From JAICKN01 sp036491415 (GTDB taxonomy: Bacteria > Acidobacteriota > Terriglobia > Terriglobales > Acidobacteriaceae): a stretch of 36,416 nucleotides of DNA. The stretch is from NCBI GenBank assembly GCA_036491415.1, contig DASXCC010000208.1:1-36416 (forward strand), in the 5' to 3' direction. Below the pieces are notes generated by a model. That model worked only from the letters and a program-made list of their open reading frames with translations. It had not been told where the DNA came from and did not search any database. The stretch's first letter is position 1. Each line of letters begins with the position of its first letter. The position numbers were made by a program, and so were the translations under genes. Of this stretch, positions 16,067 through 24,208 are shown in pieces.

Positions 16067-18454
16067 ATGGCTAGCTCTTTTCAACCTGGATCAACGACCG
16101 CTGACCGTGTGCGCATTGTGGTGGCCACATCGGTCATGCTTACTTTTATCTCCTACTGGCGGGCCGCAGCCATCGTTCTGAACGATCTGGGCTCCTCGGC
16201 TTTTTATGCGGCGGGCATCGCCGAACAGGCAGTGGGAAAATCTGCACCCTGGTTCATTCTCGGAGTCATGCTCTTTTCCTTCACGGTGCGTGCCGTGTAT
16301 GTGGAAAGCTGCTCGATGTTTGTACGCGGGGGCGTTTACCGCGTGGTGAAAGAAGCCTTAGGTGGAACGCTGGCCAAGATCAGCGTTTCGGCCCTGATGT
16401 TCGATTACATTCTTACGGGCCCAATTTCCGGTGTGTCCGCCGGACAATATATTGCCGGCTTGCTCAATTCCATATTGTTGGCCGCCGACCTGCACGGTTG
16501 GGTGCCTCACGCTGTCCACGTGTTGTCGCACGGCACCCCGCACCTCAATGAAAACTGGACATCGGTGCTGTTTGCGTTGATCGTCACCGTTTACTTCTGG
16601 TGGGAAAACACAAAGGGCATTCAGGAGTCGAGCGAAAAAGCATTGCAAGTCATGCAGATCACAACCGTGATGGTTGTGATCCTGCTCGCATGGTCGGCAA
16701 TCACGCTGCTGAAGCAGGGTTACCAACCGGTCCCCTTGCCGACTCCGGGCAATTTGCATTTCAGTTCTGAGGCTCTTGGATTTTTAAAGCACACGAACTT
16801 AGCTTCTGACCTCGCCCGCAAATTTGGATTGCTCGGCATTCTGATCGCGTTCGGGCACTCCGTGCTAGCCATGAGCGGTGAAGAATCGCTCGCGCAGGTC
16901 AACCGTGAATTGGCGCATCCCAAACTGAAGAACCTGAAGCGCGCTGCCATCATCATTGCGATTTACAGCTTCGTCTTCACTGGACTTACCGCTCTGCTGT
17001 TCGTGATGATTATTCCGGACTCGGTTCGCGTGCCCGTTTACAAGGACAACCTGATCGCCGGATTGGCCATGTATATGTGGGGGCCGCAGATTCTGCGGCT
17101 ATTGTTCCGGGCGTTCGTTGTAGTCGTCGGGTTCCTCATCCTTTCCGGCGCCGTCAATACGGCGATCATTGGATCGAATGGCGTTTTGAATCGTGTTTCT
17201 GAGGACGGCGTTCTTACCGATTGGTTCCGTCATCCGCATAAACGTTTCGGAACCAGCTACCGGATCATCAATCTTGTCGTCGTCCTGCAACTCGTCACCA
17301 TTCTATGGAGCCGAGGCGATGTGTATCTATTGGGCGAAGCCTATGCCTTCGGAGTGATCTGGAGCTTCACCTTTAACAGCCTTGCCATGCTGGTGCTGCG
17401 CTTTAAATACAAAGGCGAGCGCGGCTGGAAAGTGCCTCCGAATATCACAATTGCCGGAAAAGAAATCCCTCTTGGTCTGGCGTCGGTATTCCTTGTTCTG
17501 TTCTCCACGGCGATTGTGAATTTGTTTACCAAATCGGTCGCGACTATCGCCGGCGTAGCTTTTGCCGGGACATTTTTCCTGATCTTCACAGTCTCGGAGA
17601 AGGTAAACCATCGTAAACATGCGTTGGCTGCGAAGGAAATGAGAGAACACTTTCAGTTGCAGATGAGCGCCACGGTGGATCGTGAAGAAATCGGCATCCG
17701 CCCGGGCAATGTGCTCGTTACAGCCCGTGACTACAACACGCTTAACCATCTCAAATGGGCGTTGCAGAGGATCGACACAAAAGACCAGGACATTGTTGTG
17801 ATGTCCGCGCGTGTCACGCAATTCGGCGCAGCCGCGTACGATCTTTCCACGGAACAGATCTTTAGCGATTACGAACAGCGCTTGTTTACGCGTGCAGTTT
17901 CGGTTGCAGAAAGTTCCGGCAAGAAAATTTCATTGCTGGTTGTTCCCGCCGCGGATGTTTGGTCTGCCATCGTGCAGACTGCGAATAACCTGGAATCTTC
18001 CGCGGTGGTCACCGGCGTCTCCAGCAAGATGACCACGCAGGGACAGGCTTTCGAGTTGGGCCGTGCCTGGGAAAATGCGCCGGAACCAAAGCGGCAATTT
18101 GTATTGCAGATCGTTTATCCGAATTTACAGGTCGATACCTACCGCATTGGGCCGCATGCGCCTTCCATGAAGACCGAAGACGTGCACCTGGTGCATCGTT
18201 TGTGGCTGAACATTACCCACGAAACCGGGCTCGACAAATTACACCACCACGACATTCTGACCGAGGCGCTCACCCGGTTCGCCCGTGATTACTCCGGCCC
18301 TGAGCACGAGCTGATTGTGCAGGAATTGCGCCGCGCGGTCGGACTTTCGGAAAGAGGTTCGGAGTTACCGAAGACGGAAGCGTTGCCACCTCCGCCGGAA
18401 GCTGCAGACCCTCCGCCAGTCAAACCCAGCATTAATCCGACGGAACCGCACTAG
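16067..18454 (+). CDS. APC family permease with C-terminal cytoplasmic USP-like domain
   Basis: A 795-residue transporter. Residues ~15-520 contain about 12 membrane segments in the amino acid-polyamine-organocation pattern, with HSVLAMSGEESLAQVNRELA (~265-285) matching the conserved APC helix-loop region. The substrate cannot be predicted. Residues ~545-720 form a soluble domain beginning GNVLVTARDYNTLNHLKWAL with repeated beta-alpha units (DIVVMSARV, KISLLVVPAADVWSAIV), resembling the universal-stress-protein domains fused to some APC transporters. The last ~30 residues are proline-rich. The start ATG at 16067 fits the first predicted membrane helix well. A 249-bp gap separates it from divergent lnt; no operon partner is visible. 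The tail may sense a nucleotide or cell energy state, by analogy only. Confidence 0.85.
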   Translation: MASSFQPGSTTADRVRIVVATSVMLTFISYWRAAAIVLNDLGSSAFYAAGIAEQAVGKSAPWFILGVMLFSFTVRAVYVESCSMFVRGGVYRVVKEALGGTLAKISVSALMFDYILTGPISGVSAGQYIAGLLNSILLAADLHGWVPHAVHVLSHGTPHLNENWTSVLFALIVTVYFWWENTKGIQESSEKALQVMQITTVMVVILLAWSAITLLKQGYQPVPLPTPGNLHFSSEALGFLKHTNLASDLARKFGLLGILIAFGHSVLAMSGEESLAQVNRELAHPKLKNLKRAAIIIAIYSFVFTGLTALLFVMIIPDSVRVPVYKDNLIAGLAMYMWGPQILRLLFRAFVVVVGFLILSGAVNTAIIGSNGVLNRVSEDGVLTDWFRHPHKRFGTSYRIINLVVVLQLVTILWSRGDVYLLGEAYAFGVIWSFTFNSLAMLVLRFKYKGERGWKVPPNITIAGKEIPLGLASVFLVLFSTAIVNLFTKSVATIAGVAFAGTFFLIFTVSEKVNHRKHALAAKEMREHFQLQMSATVDREEIGIRPGNVLVTARDYNTLNHLKWALQRIDTKDQDIVVMSARVTQFGAAAYDLSTEQIFSDYEQRLFTRAVSVAESSGKKISLLVVPAADVWSAIVQTANNLESSAVVTGVSSKMTTQGQAFELGRAWENAPEPKRQFVLQIVYPNLQVDTYRIGPHAPSMKTEDVHLVHRLWLNITHETGLDKLHHHDILTEALTRFARDYSGPEHELIVQELRRAVGLSERGSELPKTEALPPPPEAADPPPVKPSINPTEPH

Positions 18455-18474
18455 CGGTTGCAATGGATGCCGGC

Positions 18475-19470
18475 CTAATCTTTTTTACTTAAACGCGCCA
18501 CCGCAGCAAGTTGTTTCAAATATTCGCGCAGCGGACGAGCGGGTGTTCCCCAGAACGCTACGCCTTTCCCGCGAAGAACCTTGCCGGGAAGAACTCCGCC
18601 CTGGCCGCCGAGCATGACGCCTTCTTCAATGCGGACGCCTTCTCCAATACCCACCTGGCCGCCAAGTAAAACATTTCGCTCGATAGTCACACTGCCCGAT
18701 AAACCGGTCTGCGCGGCAATCACCACATCTTCGCCGATGTGGCAGTTGTGGCCGATGTGCACAAGATTGTCGATCTTCGCGCCGCGAGCGATGCGCGTCA
18801 CTTCGAGGGCGCCACGATCAATCGTGACGTTCGCGCCGATCTCTACATCGTCTTCAATTTCGAGTCTGCCAACCTGCGGGAATTTTTCGTAGTGGCCGGA
18901 AGCCTTGTCGCGTACGTAGCCAAACCCGTCACTGCCGATTACCGCTCCTGCGTGAATGATGACGTGATCGCCAATTTTCACTCCCGAATAAATCGTCACA
19001 TTGGGATAAATTTCACAATCGCCACCGATTTTTACCCCGGCTCCAATCACAGTTCCCGCACCCACCCGCGTATTGCTTCCGATAGAAACATCCGGTCCAA
19101 TCACTGAGTGCGCCTCGGCTGTAACACCGGCTTGCAGCTTTACCGAAGTATCCACTACCGCGGAAGAATGAATGCTTCCCGCGTCTTTGTTCTTTGGATA
19201 AATCATTTGCGCGGCACGGGCAAAGGCCAGCTTGGGATATGTCGCAATCAGCAGCGGCTTAGAGGATGTCTTCACTGCCGCAAACTCCCCAGCGATAATC
19301 GCTGCGGCTGAAGAATCGCAAGCTGACTGGAGGTTCTTTTCGTCTTCCACAAAAATCAAATCATGAGAAGTGGCCGACTTCAGGCTGGCGATGCCAGAGA
19401 TTTCCACGTCGCCATTCCCAATGACGCGCGCGCCCACAAATTCCGCAATCTTTTTTACGGAAATTACCAT
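18475..19470 (-). CDS. lpxD: UDP-3-O-(3-hydroxyacyl)glucosamine N-acyltransferase
   Basis: A 331-residue enzyme adding the second hydroxyacyl chain in lipid A synthesis. Residues 1-100 are the uridine-binding domain (ISVKKIAEFVGARVIGNG). Residues ~100-310 are a left-handed beta-helix of hexapeptide repeats (IGPDVSIGSNTRVGAGTVIG and onward). NLVHIGHNCHIGEDVVIAAQ contains the catalytic His (His241 by alignment with E. coli His239). A C-terminal helix (REYLKQLAAVARLSK) closes the trimer. Not clustered here with lpxA, fabZ or lpxC, but an LpxL-type acyltransferase lies 210 bp upstream on the same strand. Confidence 0.95.
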   Translation of the reverse strand: MVISVKKIAEFVGARVIGNGDVEISGIASLKSATSHDLIFVEDEKNLQSACDSSAAAIIAGEFAAVKTSSKPLLIATYPKLAFARAAQMIYPKNKDAGSIHSSAVVDTSVKLQAGVTAEAHSVIGPDVSIGSNTRVGAGTVIGAGVKIGGDCEIYPNVTIYSGVKIGDHVIIHAGAVIGSDGFGYVRDKASGHYEKFPQVGRLEIEDDVEIGANVTIDRGALEVTRIARGAKIDNLVHIGHNCHIGEDVVIAAQTGLSGSVTIERNVLLGGQVGIGEGVRIEEGVMLGGQGGVLPGKVLRGKGVAFWGTPARPLREYLKQLAAVARLSKKD

Positions 19471-19529
19471 GGTTATAGGTTTTATACGTTTGTGGCAGGA
19501 AAGAAAAGCGGACGGACTAAAATGAAAAG

Positions 19530-19673
19530 GTGCAGCGCAAGATTTTCTGGATCGCGTTCAGTCTTCTGGGAATTATCGCTGATATGGTCTTACCGCTCTG
19601 GTGGGCCATTGCAGCGACCATCCCCATCCTCTACCTCAGTTGGTGGGTCGCTTACCGCAGCGATTGGTTTTAG
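19530..19673 (+). CDS. 47-residue membrane microprotein
   Basis: A GTG-started frame of 47 codons ends at the TAG at 19671-19673. The product begins VQRKIFWIAFSLLGIIADM, continues through VLPLWWAIAATIPILYLSWW, and ends VAYRSDWF: a basic N-terminus, one or two hydrophobic helices and an aromatic tail. This is what a real small membrane protein looks like, and it occupies the gap between lpxD and the acyltransferase, antisense to neither over most of its length. The nearby ATG at 19522 is out of frame, and an in-frame stop at 19518 rules out an upstream extension. No strong ribosome-binding site is seen. Function unknown; a role near lipid A enzymes is only positional. Confidence 0.5.
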   Translation: MQRKIFWIAFSLLGIIADMVLPLWWAIAATIPILYLSWWVAYRSDWF

Positions 19674-19683
19674 GTAACTTTCA

Positions 19684-20607
19684 TCAGTACAACGACGCTT
19701 CGCCTTCCGGCCTCGTCTTCCATCGGCGATGCACCCACAACCACTGCTCAGGATGTTTCCGCACGCAGTCCTCAATTACTTTTGTGAATAGTTGCGTATT
19801 CGCGACAATGTCCGCTTCATTGTCTCCGGTACGGACTAAATTCAGAGCAGGATCGAAGCGCAGACGATACTTCCGCAGCGCTGGGTCCCAGATGGAAAAC
19901 CCCGGAACCACGGCAGCATCGGTGCGTAACGCAATGCGTGCCAGACCGCTGGCGGTGCAGGCGGGAATACCAAAGAAATTTACGAAAATGCCTTGCGGCG
20001 GAGTCATGTTGGTATCCATCAGAATGCCAACGACTTCTCCTTTGTTCATCGCACTGAGCAGCCCGCGGACGAAGTCACCTTTGTCTACCAGAGTATTCCC
20101 ATACTTGGTGCGGTAGCGGCGGACGAGGGCGTCCAGGTAAACATTGTCCAGAGGACGATTCACAATATGCATGGGATGGCCGTGCATGGAATGGGCAAAG
20201 GCGGAAAGCTCCCAACCGCCGAAATGCGCGGTAAGAAAAATGACCCCCTTTTCCCGCGCAAAGGCCTGCTCGTAGTTCTCAAAACCGTCGTACACGATAA
20301 CGTTGTTTACATTTTTCAGCGAGTATTTGGGGAACTGGCAGACCTCGGCCAATTGGCGTCCCAGGGATGCATATTCGCCACGCAGAATCTTGGCCCGCTC
20401 GCGGCGGCTCTTTTCCGGAAACGCCAGCTCAAGGTTGCGCATTCCTACCTGCTGCAGACGGCCGTGGAGAAAATAAATGAGGTATCCGATGGAAATGCCA
20501 ATGGCCCGCGCCAGGGAGCGTGGTAGCAGCCTTAGAGCAGTAAAGAACGGCCAAGCCAACGCGTATTCGAGTCGCTGCCGCATTAGGGAGAAGCGTGACG
20601 GTAACAT
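19684..20607 (-). CDS. LpxL/HtrB-type lipid A acyltransferase
   Basis: A 307-residue lysophospholipid/lipid A acyltransferase family protein. The H-x4-E catalytic motif is HFGGWE (His128, Glu133), followed by family blocks HIVNRPLDN, GEVVGILMDTNM and a C-terminal EQWLWVHRRWKTRP. An N-terminal hydrophobic segment (ARAIGISIGYLIYFLHG) anchors it to the inner membrane. These enzymes add secondary acyl chains to Kdo-lipid A; which acyl chain is used here is unknown. ATG at 20607 is used; an internal ATG at 20583 (MRQRLEYALAW) is an equally plausible start. It lies upstream of lpxD on the same strand, consistent with shared lipid A function. Confidence 0.88.
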   Translation of the reverse strand: MLPSRFSLMRQRLEYALAWPFFTALRLLPRSLARAIGISIGYLIYFLHGRLQQVGMRNLELAFPEKSRRERAKILRGEYASLGRQLAEVCQFPKYSLKNVNNVIVYDGFENYEQAFAREKGVIFLTAHFGGWELSAFAHSMHGHPMHIVNRPLDNVYLDALVRRYRTKYGNTLVDKGDFVRGLLSAMNKGEVVGILMDTNMTPPQGIFVNFFGIPACTASGLARIALRTDAAVVPGFSIWDPALRKYRLRFDPALNLVRTGDNEADIVANTQLFTKVIEDCVRKHPEQWLWVHRRWKTRPEGEASLY

Positions 20608-20646
20608 TCGCCGAAAATCAATGTCAAACGGACTGACTTCGTAAAA

Positions 20647-20674
20647 ACAAAAAAGCGCGACAAAAGTCGCGCTT
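20647..20674 (-). terminator. Rho-independent terminator of the SYLF gene
   Basis: AAGCGCGAC (20653-20661) and GTCGCGCTT (20666-20674) form a perfect 9-bp stem with an AAAA loop (TTTT on the minus strand). On the minus strand the stem is followed by a run of T, giving a standard intrinsic terminator 24 bases past the SYLF stop codon. Confidence 0.85.
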
Positions 20675-20697
20675 AAATTGCAATTCGATTGTAAATA

Positions 20698-21384
20698 TTA
20701 TTGAGTTCCAGCCACTTTCGACCATTTCGCCAGGGTGCTCAGGAAGGAATTGGCGGCGGCCGGAGCTTCTATGCCAGCAGTCAAAGACGACTTGAAATCC
20801 ACCGGATGTCCGTAGAATTCCTGGGTACTGTCTTTGTCCTGGTTGATGACGGCGCCGTTCAGAGCCAGTCCGGCAAATACGCCACGGGCGCGCGAGTAGG
20901 AAAGTACTTGCGCACGCATCTTCCAGTCGGTATCAGCAGCTGCATGGCGTCCAACCGGCCCCGCAGCCACGCTGGCATCGGCCCCCAGCTTGAATTTGCT
21001 GGAAAGCAAATTATCCATACCTTCGCGGTTCATGATCAGCATGACCAGGTCAATCGCTTGACCGCCGATCTGTAGTCCAAAGCTTCCGCCTTTAATGGCG
21101 AAGAACGCCGGAGCACTCCAACCTTTAGCCGTGCGGCAGCTGGCTACGCCGCGGCCATAACGCGCGCCGACCACAAATCCGCCATTCAACATCGAAGGCA
21201 CAACGGCTATGCACTCGGCGGAACTCAGCACTTCCGCGGGAATTCCGGTATCGGGGGCGGACTGAATTTGGTCGAGAACTTTGGCTGCGGAATCAACACG
21301 CTGCGCCGCTTTCGTTGTAGCGTCATCTGCCGACGCCATTGCTGCTAAACAGAGGACAATCCATACCACGCAAAGCTTTCTCAT
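20698..21384 (-). CDS. SYLF (YSC84-like) domain secreted protein
   Basis: A 228-residue protein with a signal peptide (MRKLCVVWIVLCLAAMASA). The mature part is one SYLF/YSC84 domain: LSSAECIAVVPSMLNGGFVV, GVASCRTAKGWSAPAFFAI and GSFGLQIGGQAIDLVMLIMN match the family core. Bacterial members are exported and the fold binds phosphoinositides or other lipids in eukaryotic relatives; the bacterial role is unclear. AGGAG precedes the ATG with good spacing. It has its own terminator and appears to be monocistronic. Confidence 0.88.
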   Translation of the reverse strand: MRKLCVVWIVLCLAAMASADDATTKAAQRVDSAAKVLDQIQSAPDTGIPAEVLSSAECIAVVPSMLNGGFVVGARYGRGVASCRTAKGWSAPAFFAIKGGSFGLQIGGQAIDLVMLIMNREGMDNLLSSKFKLGADASVAAGPVGRHAAADTDWKMRAQVLSYSRARGVFAGLALNGAVINQDKDSTQEFYGHPVDFKSSLTAGIEAPAAANSFLSTLAKWSKVAGTQ

Positions 21385-21504
21385 TAAATCTCCTGGGCAA
21401 ATTAGATCGGTGGAATTTTGTATGTAGCTGATTGTAAGAGATTCTGAGGTGAAAAAAATGGTTATCCGGAGGTTCTTTGCTTGGATTGTTGACTGAGTAG
21501 GGAC

Positions 21505-21555
21505 AAAAAAATCGGGGCTGGTAGCGGCGACCCTAAATCTCCACTTCCAACCCCG
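21505..21555 (-). terminator. Intrinsic terminator not assignable to a protein gene
   Basis: Two-step hairpin (9 bp with a G-U wobble, then 5 bp) with a T7 tract on the minus strand; see the small-RNA candidate. It lies 120 bases upstream of the SYLF start codon, so a role as a leader attenuator of that gene is an alternative. Confidence 0.6.
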
Positions 21556-21690
21556 TCTCCCAGGTTCTGTGGTAGGTGACGTGAGTATGATTCAGGGTAT
21601 GTTCAGCCGCAAGATTACCGAGGTCATTGTCCAGAAGTAATGGATGCGAAGTCCGACAAAAATTAGCCTTAAAAGATCATCCCTAAAAAG
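21505..21690 (-). ncRNA. Candidate small RNA ending in an orphan terminator
   Basis: This lies in a 366-base stretch without genes (21385-21750). On the minus strand, CGGGGTTGG and CCAGCCCCG (plus-strand 21547-21555 and 21513-21521) form a 9-bp stem with one G-U pair. It continues inward as AGUGG/CCGCU and is followed by A and seven T (21505-21511): a strong intrinsic terminator. The upstream LuxR gene already has its own terminator at 21694-21720, so this second one should end a separate transcript of roughly 100-180 nt. I see no ribosome-binding site or plausible frame in it, and no clear promoter. The 5' end is a guess. The remaining bases 21385-21504 show nothing notable. Confidence 0.35.
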
Positions 21691-21720
21691 AAAAATCCCG
21701 AACGCAACAGGTTCGGGATT
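21690..21720 (-). terminator. Rho-independent terminator of the LuxR-type gene
   Basis: AATCCCGAAC (21694-21703) and GTTCGGGATT (21711-21720) form a perfect 10-bp stem with a 7-base loop. On the minus strand it is followed by a T-run. It lies 30 bases past the stop of the LuxR-type regulator. Confidence 0.88.
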
Positions 21721-21750
21721 ATTTGGAAAATATTGCTTTTCTTGCGAAAT

Positions 21751-22425
21751 CTACCTCGCGGTAACGAGCGAATGCGTGATCGCATGCACGGAGAGGGCGA
21801 TACGGTTCTGTACGCCTACTTTTCGCATGAGTTTCGCAACGTGTGCTTTTACCGTGCGCTCTTCAATACCCAGCACGCTGCCGATCTCTTTATTCGAGCG
21901 GCCTGCGACGAGCATTTCCAGAACTTCTTTTTCGCGGTCCGTAAAGGTAACGCGGCCGGCTGGGAAAATTCTTCCCGGGGCCGAAGTCACGCGCTCAATG
22001 AATGTGGAAAGAACATGACGTGGAGCCCATACCGAACCTTGGTTCACAACGCGGATGGCATGAACAAATTCCTGCGGCGACGCGGCTTCGTCCACATAGC
22101 CTTTGGCGCCAGCGGCAATGGCTTTCAAAATTGTTTCTTCGTCCACGCCGGAACCCGTCACAATGATGCGCAGATCAGGCCGTGAAGCCTTCAGGCTGGC
22201 CATCATGTCAAAAAGGTTTTGTCCCGTACGGTTGCCAAGCAGGACCAGGTCGGTGTTCTGCAAAGTGCTAATATCCGCCATGGTGGCGGATATCAATTCG
22301 AAATCCGACTCCGAATCAAATAATGCCCGGAAGCCGACAAAACGCAGTGGATCACTTTCGACCACGGCAATGCGTATTGGGGCTTTCTTCGGCGGGGCGG
22401 CTTTCATCGCTGTTGCAGCCTTCAT
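21751..22425 (-). CDS. LuxR-type regulator with degenerate (pseudo-)receiver domain
   Basis: A 224-residue NarL/FixJ-like regulator. Residues 17-135 have the receiver fold (IRIAVVESDPLRFVGFRALF through GAKGYVDEA). Residues ~158-220 are a clear LuxR/GerE helix-turn-helix (FTDREKEVLEMLVAGRSNKE, then ERTVKAHVAKLMRKVGVQNR). The phospho-acceptor Asp is missing: the usual VVLLD motif reads LVLLG, with Gly64. The acidic pair is ESD (23-25), and the conserved Lys after GY is Glu113; Thr90 is kept. It is thus unlikely to be switched by normal Asp phosphorylation and may respond to a ligand, a partner or its own level. GGAGAG precedes the ATG. Divergent from the pilin-like gene; no kinase is adjacent. 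Confidence 0.88.
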   Translation of the reverse strand: MKAATAMKAAPPKKAPIRIAVVESDPLRFVGFRALFDSESDFELISATMADISTLQNTDLVLLGNRTGQNLFDMMASLKASRPDLRIIVTGSGVDEETILKAIAAGAKGYVDEAASPQEFVHAIRVVNQGSVWAPRHVLSTFIERVTSAPGRIFPAGRVTFTDREKEVLEMLVAGRSNKEIGSVLGIEERTVKAHVAKLMRKVGVQNRIALSVHAITHSLVTAR

Positions 22426-22537
22426 ATACTCTCCATCCCAGGGAAACTCGATCTAGAATAACTAGAACACCCACGAGATGGGAAGAATCGGTAATACATT
22501 TGGATTACGCCAGTAACATGGGTTGCATCCAACAAAA

Positions 22538-23008
22538 ATGAGGTCAATACGAGTGAAATTCAGATTCCAGGCGGTTTTATTGGGTTGTGTGATGACAATG
22601 TTGGCGAGCGTGGTTATGCCCGCGCAAACCCAAACACCCCCTCCGTCCAACGAAACCTCTTACCAGCCCAAGTTTCACGGCGATCCGGCGCATTCTGATT
22701 CAGAAGCCATTGCGCTAGGTTACATGCGCACTGTATTGCGTGCCCAGAAACTTTACGAGAAGAAAAACGGGAAGTACGCACCGTCGCTGATGGACTTGGT
22801 ACATACCGGCTCATTTACTCGCCGCATGGTGGATCCTCATCGCGGAGACTATACCGCCGGTTTCCGCTCTCACAAAGACGGGTTCGAAATGACCATGACG
22901 CCTGAGAATGTCGATGCGAATCACCGCTCGTTCTACGCGGACGAAAAAGGAATTATCCGCGCAGACGATCAGGCCGCCGCGGATGAACACTCGCCGGCAC
23001 TTAAATAG
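22538..23008 (+). CDS. Secreted protein with type IV pilin-like globular domain
   Basis: A 156-residue exported protein. A hydrophobic signal segment (FQAVLLGCVMTMLASVVMPA) is followed by a proline-rich linker. The ~100-residue C-terminal domain (MRTVLRAQKLYEKKNGKYAP, then RSFYADEKGIIR) resembles the globular part of acidobacterial type IV pilins and pseudopilins. There is no prepilin-peptidase motif (G-F-T-L-x-E), so it is probably not assembled as a pilin but exported by Sec. ATG at 22538 has no ribosome-binding site; GTG at 22553 has GAGGT eight bases upstream and may be the real start. Divergent from the LuxR-type regulator. Confidence 0.7.
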   Translation: MRSIRVKFRFQAVLLGCVMTMLASVVMPAQTQTPPPSNETSYQPKFHGDPAHSDSEAIALGYMRTVLRAQKLYEKKNGKYAPSLMDLVHTGSFTRRMVDPHRGDYTAGFRSHKDGFEMTMTPENVDANHRSFYADEKGIIRADDQAAADEHSPALK

Positions 23009-23012
23009 ACAT

Positions 23013-23732
23013 CTAGCTCCGGGAACCTGGTTTCACGTCCGTGATTTTTCCATTGTTGTAAGTCACCATGAGCGGTTTCCCGTTATTTGCATAGCTGACG
23101 GTTTTCATTGACGAATCCCCTGAGTCTTGCGGAATTCCCAATCCCACAGAAAAGTCAGCTTGCAGTTCATTCATGCCCGGCTTCAATTGATGTTGATCGA
23201 TCGTCGTCCAAATGTCCGCTGACAAATGCTTGTACAGTTGGTGTGGATCCTGAATGAAGAGCATTTCATCAGAGTAGAACGTGTAATTGTCATTCTTGAA
23301 GACACCTATAGGAAATGAATATTCTTTCCCGCCATCTTCGAAAATTGCCATGATCTGCTTTTGATCCGGCGAACCCGGCGAAGCGTCCAGCACAACATTC
23401 TTGATGTTCAGCTTCTGCAACGGTCCGAGCAATCCTTTTTCGTGAGAAAAATCGGAACGCCTGGTCGCTTCGTTGAAGAGATAAAACGTGATGCTATTGC
23501 CCACTTTCACCCATGCCGGTTGTTGTGTCAACTGCTTCGCTGACTTCAAATCGTAGGGATAAAGCTTTTTTGGCGTGACGTAATAATCCGGATTTAAAGG
23601 CGCAGGAGCTTCCGTTTTTACAGGTTGGGATTCCGTATAGCGATCGTAGAGGATGTACCCTGTCCTGATTGCGACCACTGCGATGGCAATGGCGAGAACA
23701 ATTTGTATTTTTTGCCGGGATTCCGCTTCCAT
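23013..23732 (-). CDS. Membrane-anchored hypothetical protein
   Basis: A 239-residue protein with one N-terminal membrane anchor (IQIVLAIAIAVVAIRTGYIL, ~9-28) and a periplasmic domain of ~205 residues. The domain is rich in beta-strand-like stretches (SITFYLFNEATRR, KNVVLDASPG, EYSFPIGVFKNDNYTFYSDE) and contains no cysteine pair or recognised catalytic motif. I do not recognise the family. It converges with the pilin-like gene four bases away. Start ATG at 23732. Confidence 0.7.
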   Translation of the reverse strand: MEAESRQKIQIVLAIAIAVVAIRTGYILYDRYTESQPVKTEAPAPLNPDYYVTPKKLYPYDLKSAKQLTQQPAWVKVGNSITFYLFNEATRRSDFSHEKGLLGPLQKLNIKNVVLDASPGSPDQKQIMAIFEDGGKEYSFPIGVFKNDNYTFYSDEMLFIQDPHQLYKHLSADIWTTIDQHQLKPGMNELQADFSVGLGIPQDSGDSSMKTVSYANNGKPLMVTYNNGKITDVKPGSRS

Positions 23733-23835
23733 ATTTGATTCCGCCTAAAAAATTTACAATCAGTAGTTCATTCCATCATTCGATTTAATTTTCCTGCGCT
23801 ACACTAGCAGCACTTGGGGCAGAACAGGGCCGGTT

Positions 23836-24153
23836 ATGGCCGTATCGCAGGAACAAGTTTTAAGCGCGCTGACACAATGTTTCGATCCTGAAATTCCAGT
23901 GAATATTGTGGATCTCGGCATGATCTGCAAAATTCAATTTGCCCCAGCTCCTGGCAATCAGCAAGATGTCACGGTGGATGTGACCATGACATCCAAGGGA
24001 AGTCCCGCTCAAAACACCATCGGAGATCAAATCAAGACAATCCTGGAGCAGATACCGGGAATACGGCACGCCACCATGAACCTTGTCGCTACGCCGCAAT
24101 GGTCGCCGGAACGGTTGAGCGTCGCGGCAAAAAGACAACTTGGCGTCGAGTAA
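23836..24153 (+). CDS. DUF59/MIP18 family protein (SufT-like), conserved Cys absent
   Basis: A 105-residue protein spanning the whole MIP18/DUF59 domain: FDPEIPVNIVDLGMICKIQF (~16-35), VDVTMTSKGSPAQNTIGDQI (~47-66) and PQWSPERLSVAAKRQLG at the C-terminus. Relatives (SufT, PaaD, eukaryotic Cia2) help mature or insert iron-sulfur clusters. In these the MT...C-P segment carries a conserved reactive Cys; here the segment reads MTSKGSPAQ, with Ser instead. Cys31 exists but at a different place. No suf genes are adjacent. Cluster chemistry may therefore be altered or lost. Confidence 0.85.
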   Translation: MAVSQEQVLSALTQCFDPEIPVNIVDLGMICKIQFAPAPGNQQDVTVDVTMTSKGSPAQNTIGDQIKTILEQIPGIRHATMNLVATPQWSPERLSVAAKRQLGVE

Positions 24154-24162
24154 TTAGCGATT

Positions 24163-24208
24163 CTCGCTGACTAGCGAATGATACCCTCGCTGACTAGCGA
24201 ATGATACC
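24163..24208. repeat. 23-bp perfect tandem duplication
   Basis: A 23-bp unit beginning CTCGCTGACTAGCGAATG occurs at 24163-24185 and again at 24186-24208. It lies at the 3' end of the decayed minus-strand gene and changes its reading frame there. Confidence 0.9.

Noticed and set aside
21644..22018. 124-codon plus-strand frame over the LuxR-type gene
   Set aside because: Shadow of a clear HTH regulator; it runs through that gene's terminator.
24163..24208. CRISPR-like direct repeats
   Set aside because: Only two copies and no spacer between them; a simple tandem duplication.
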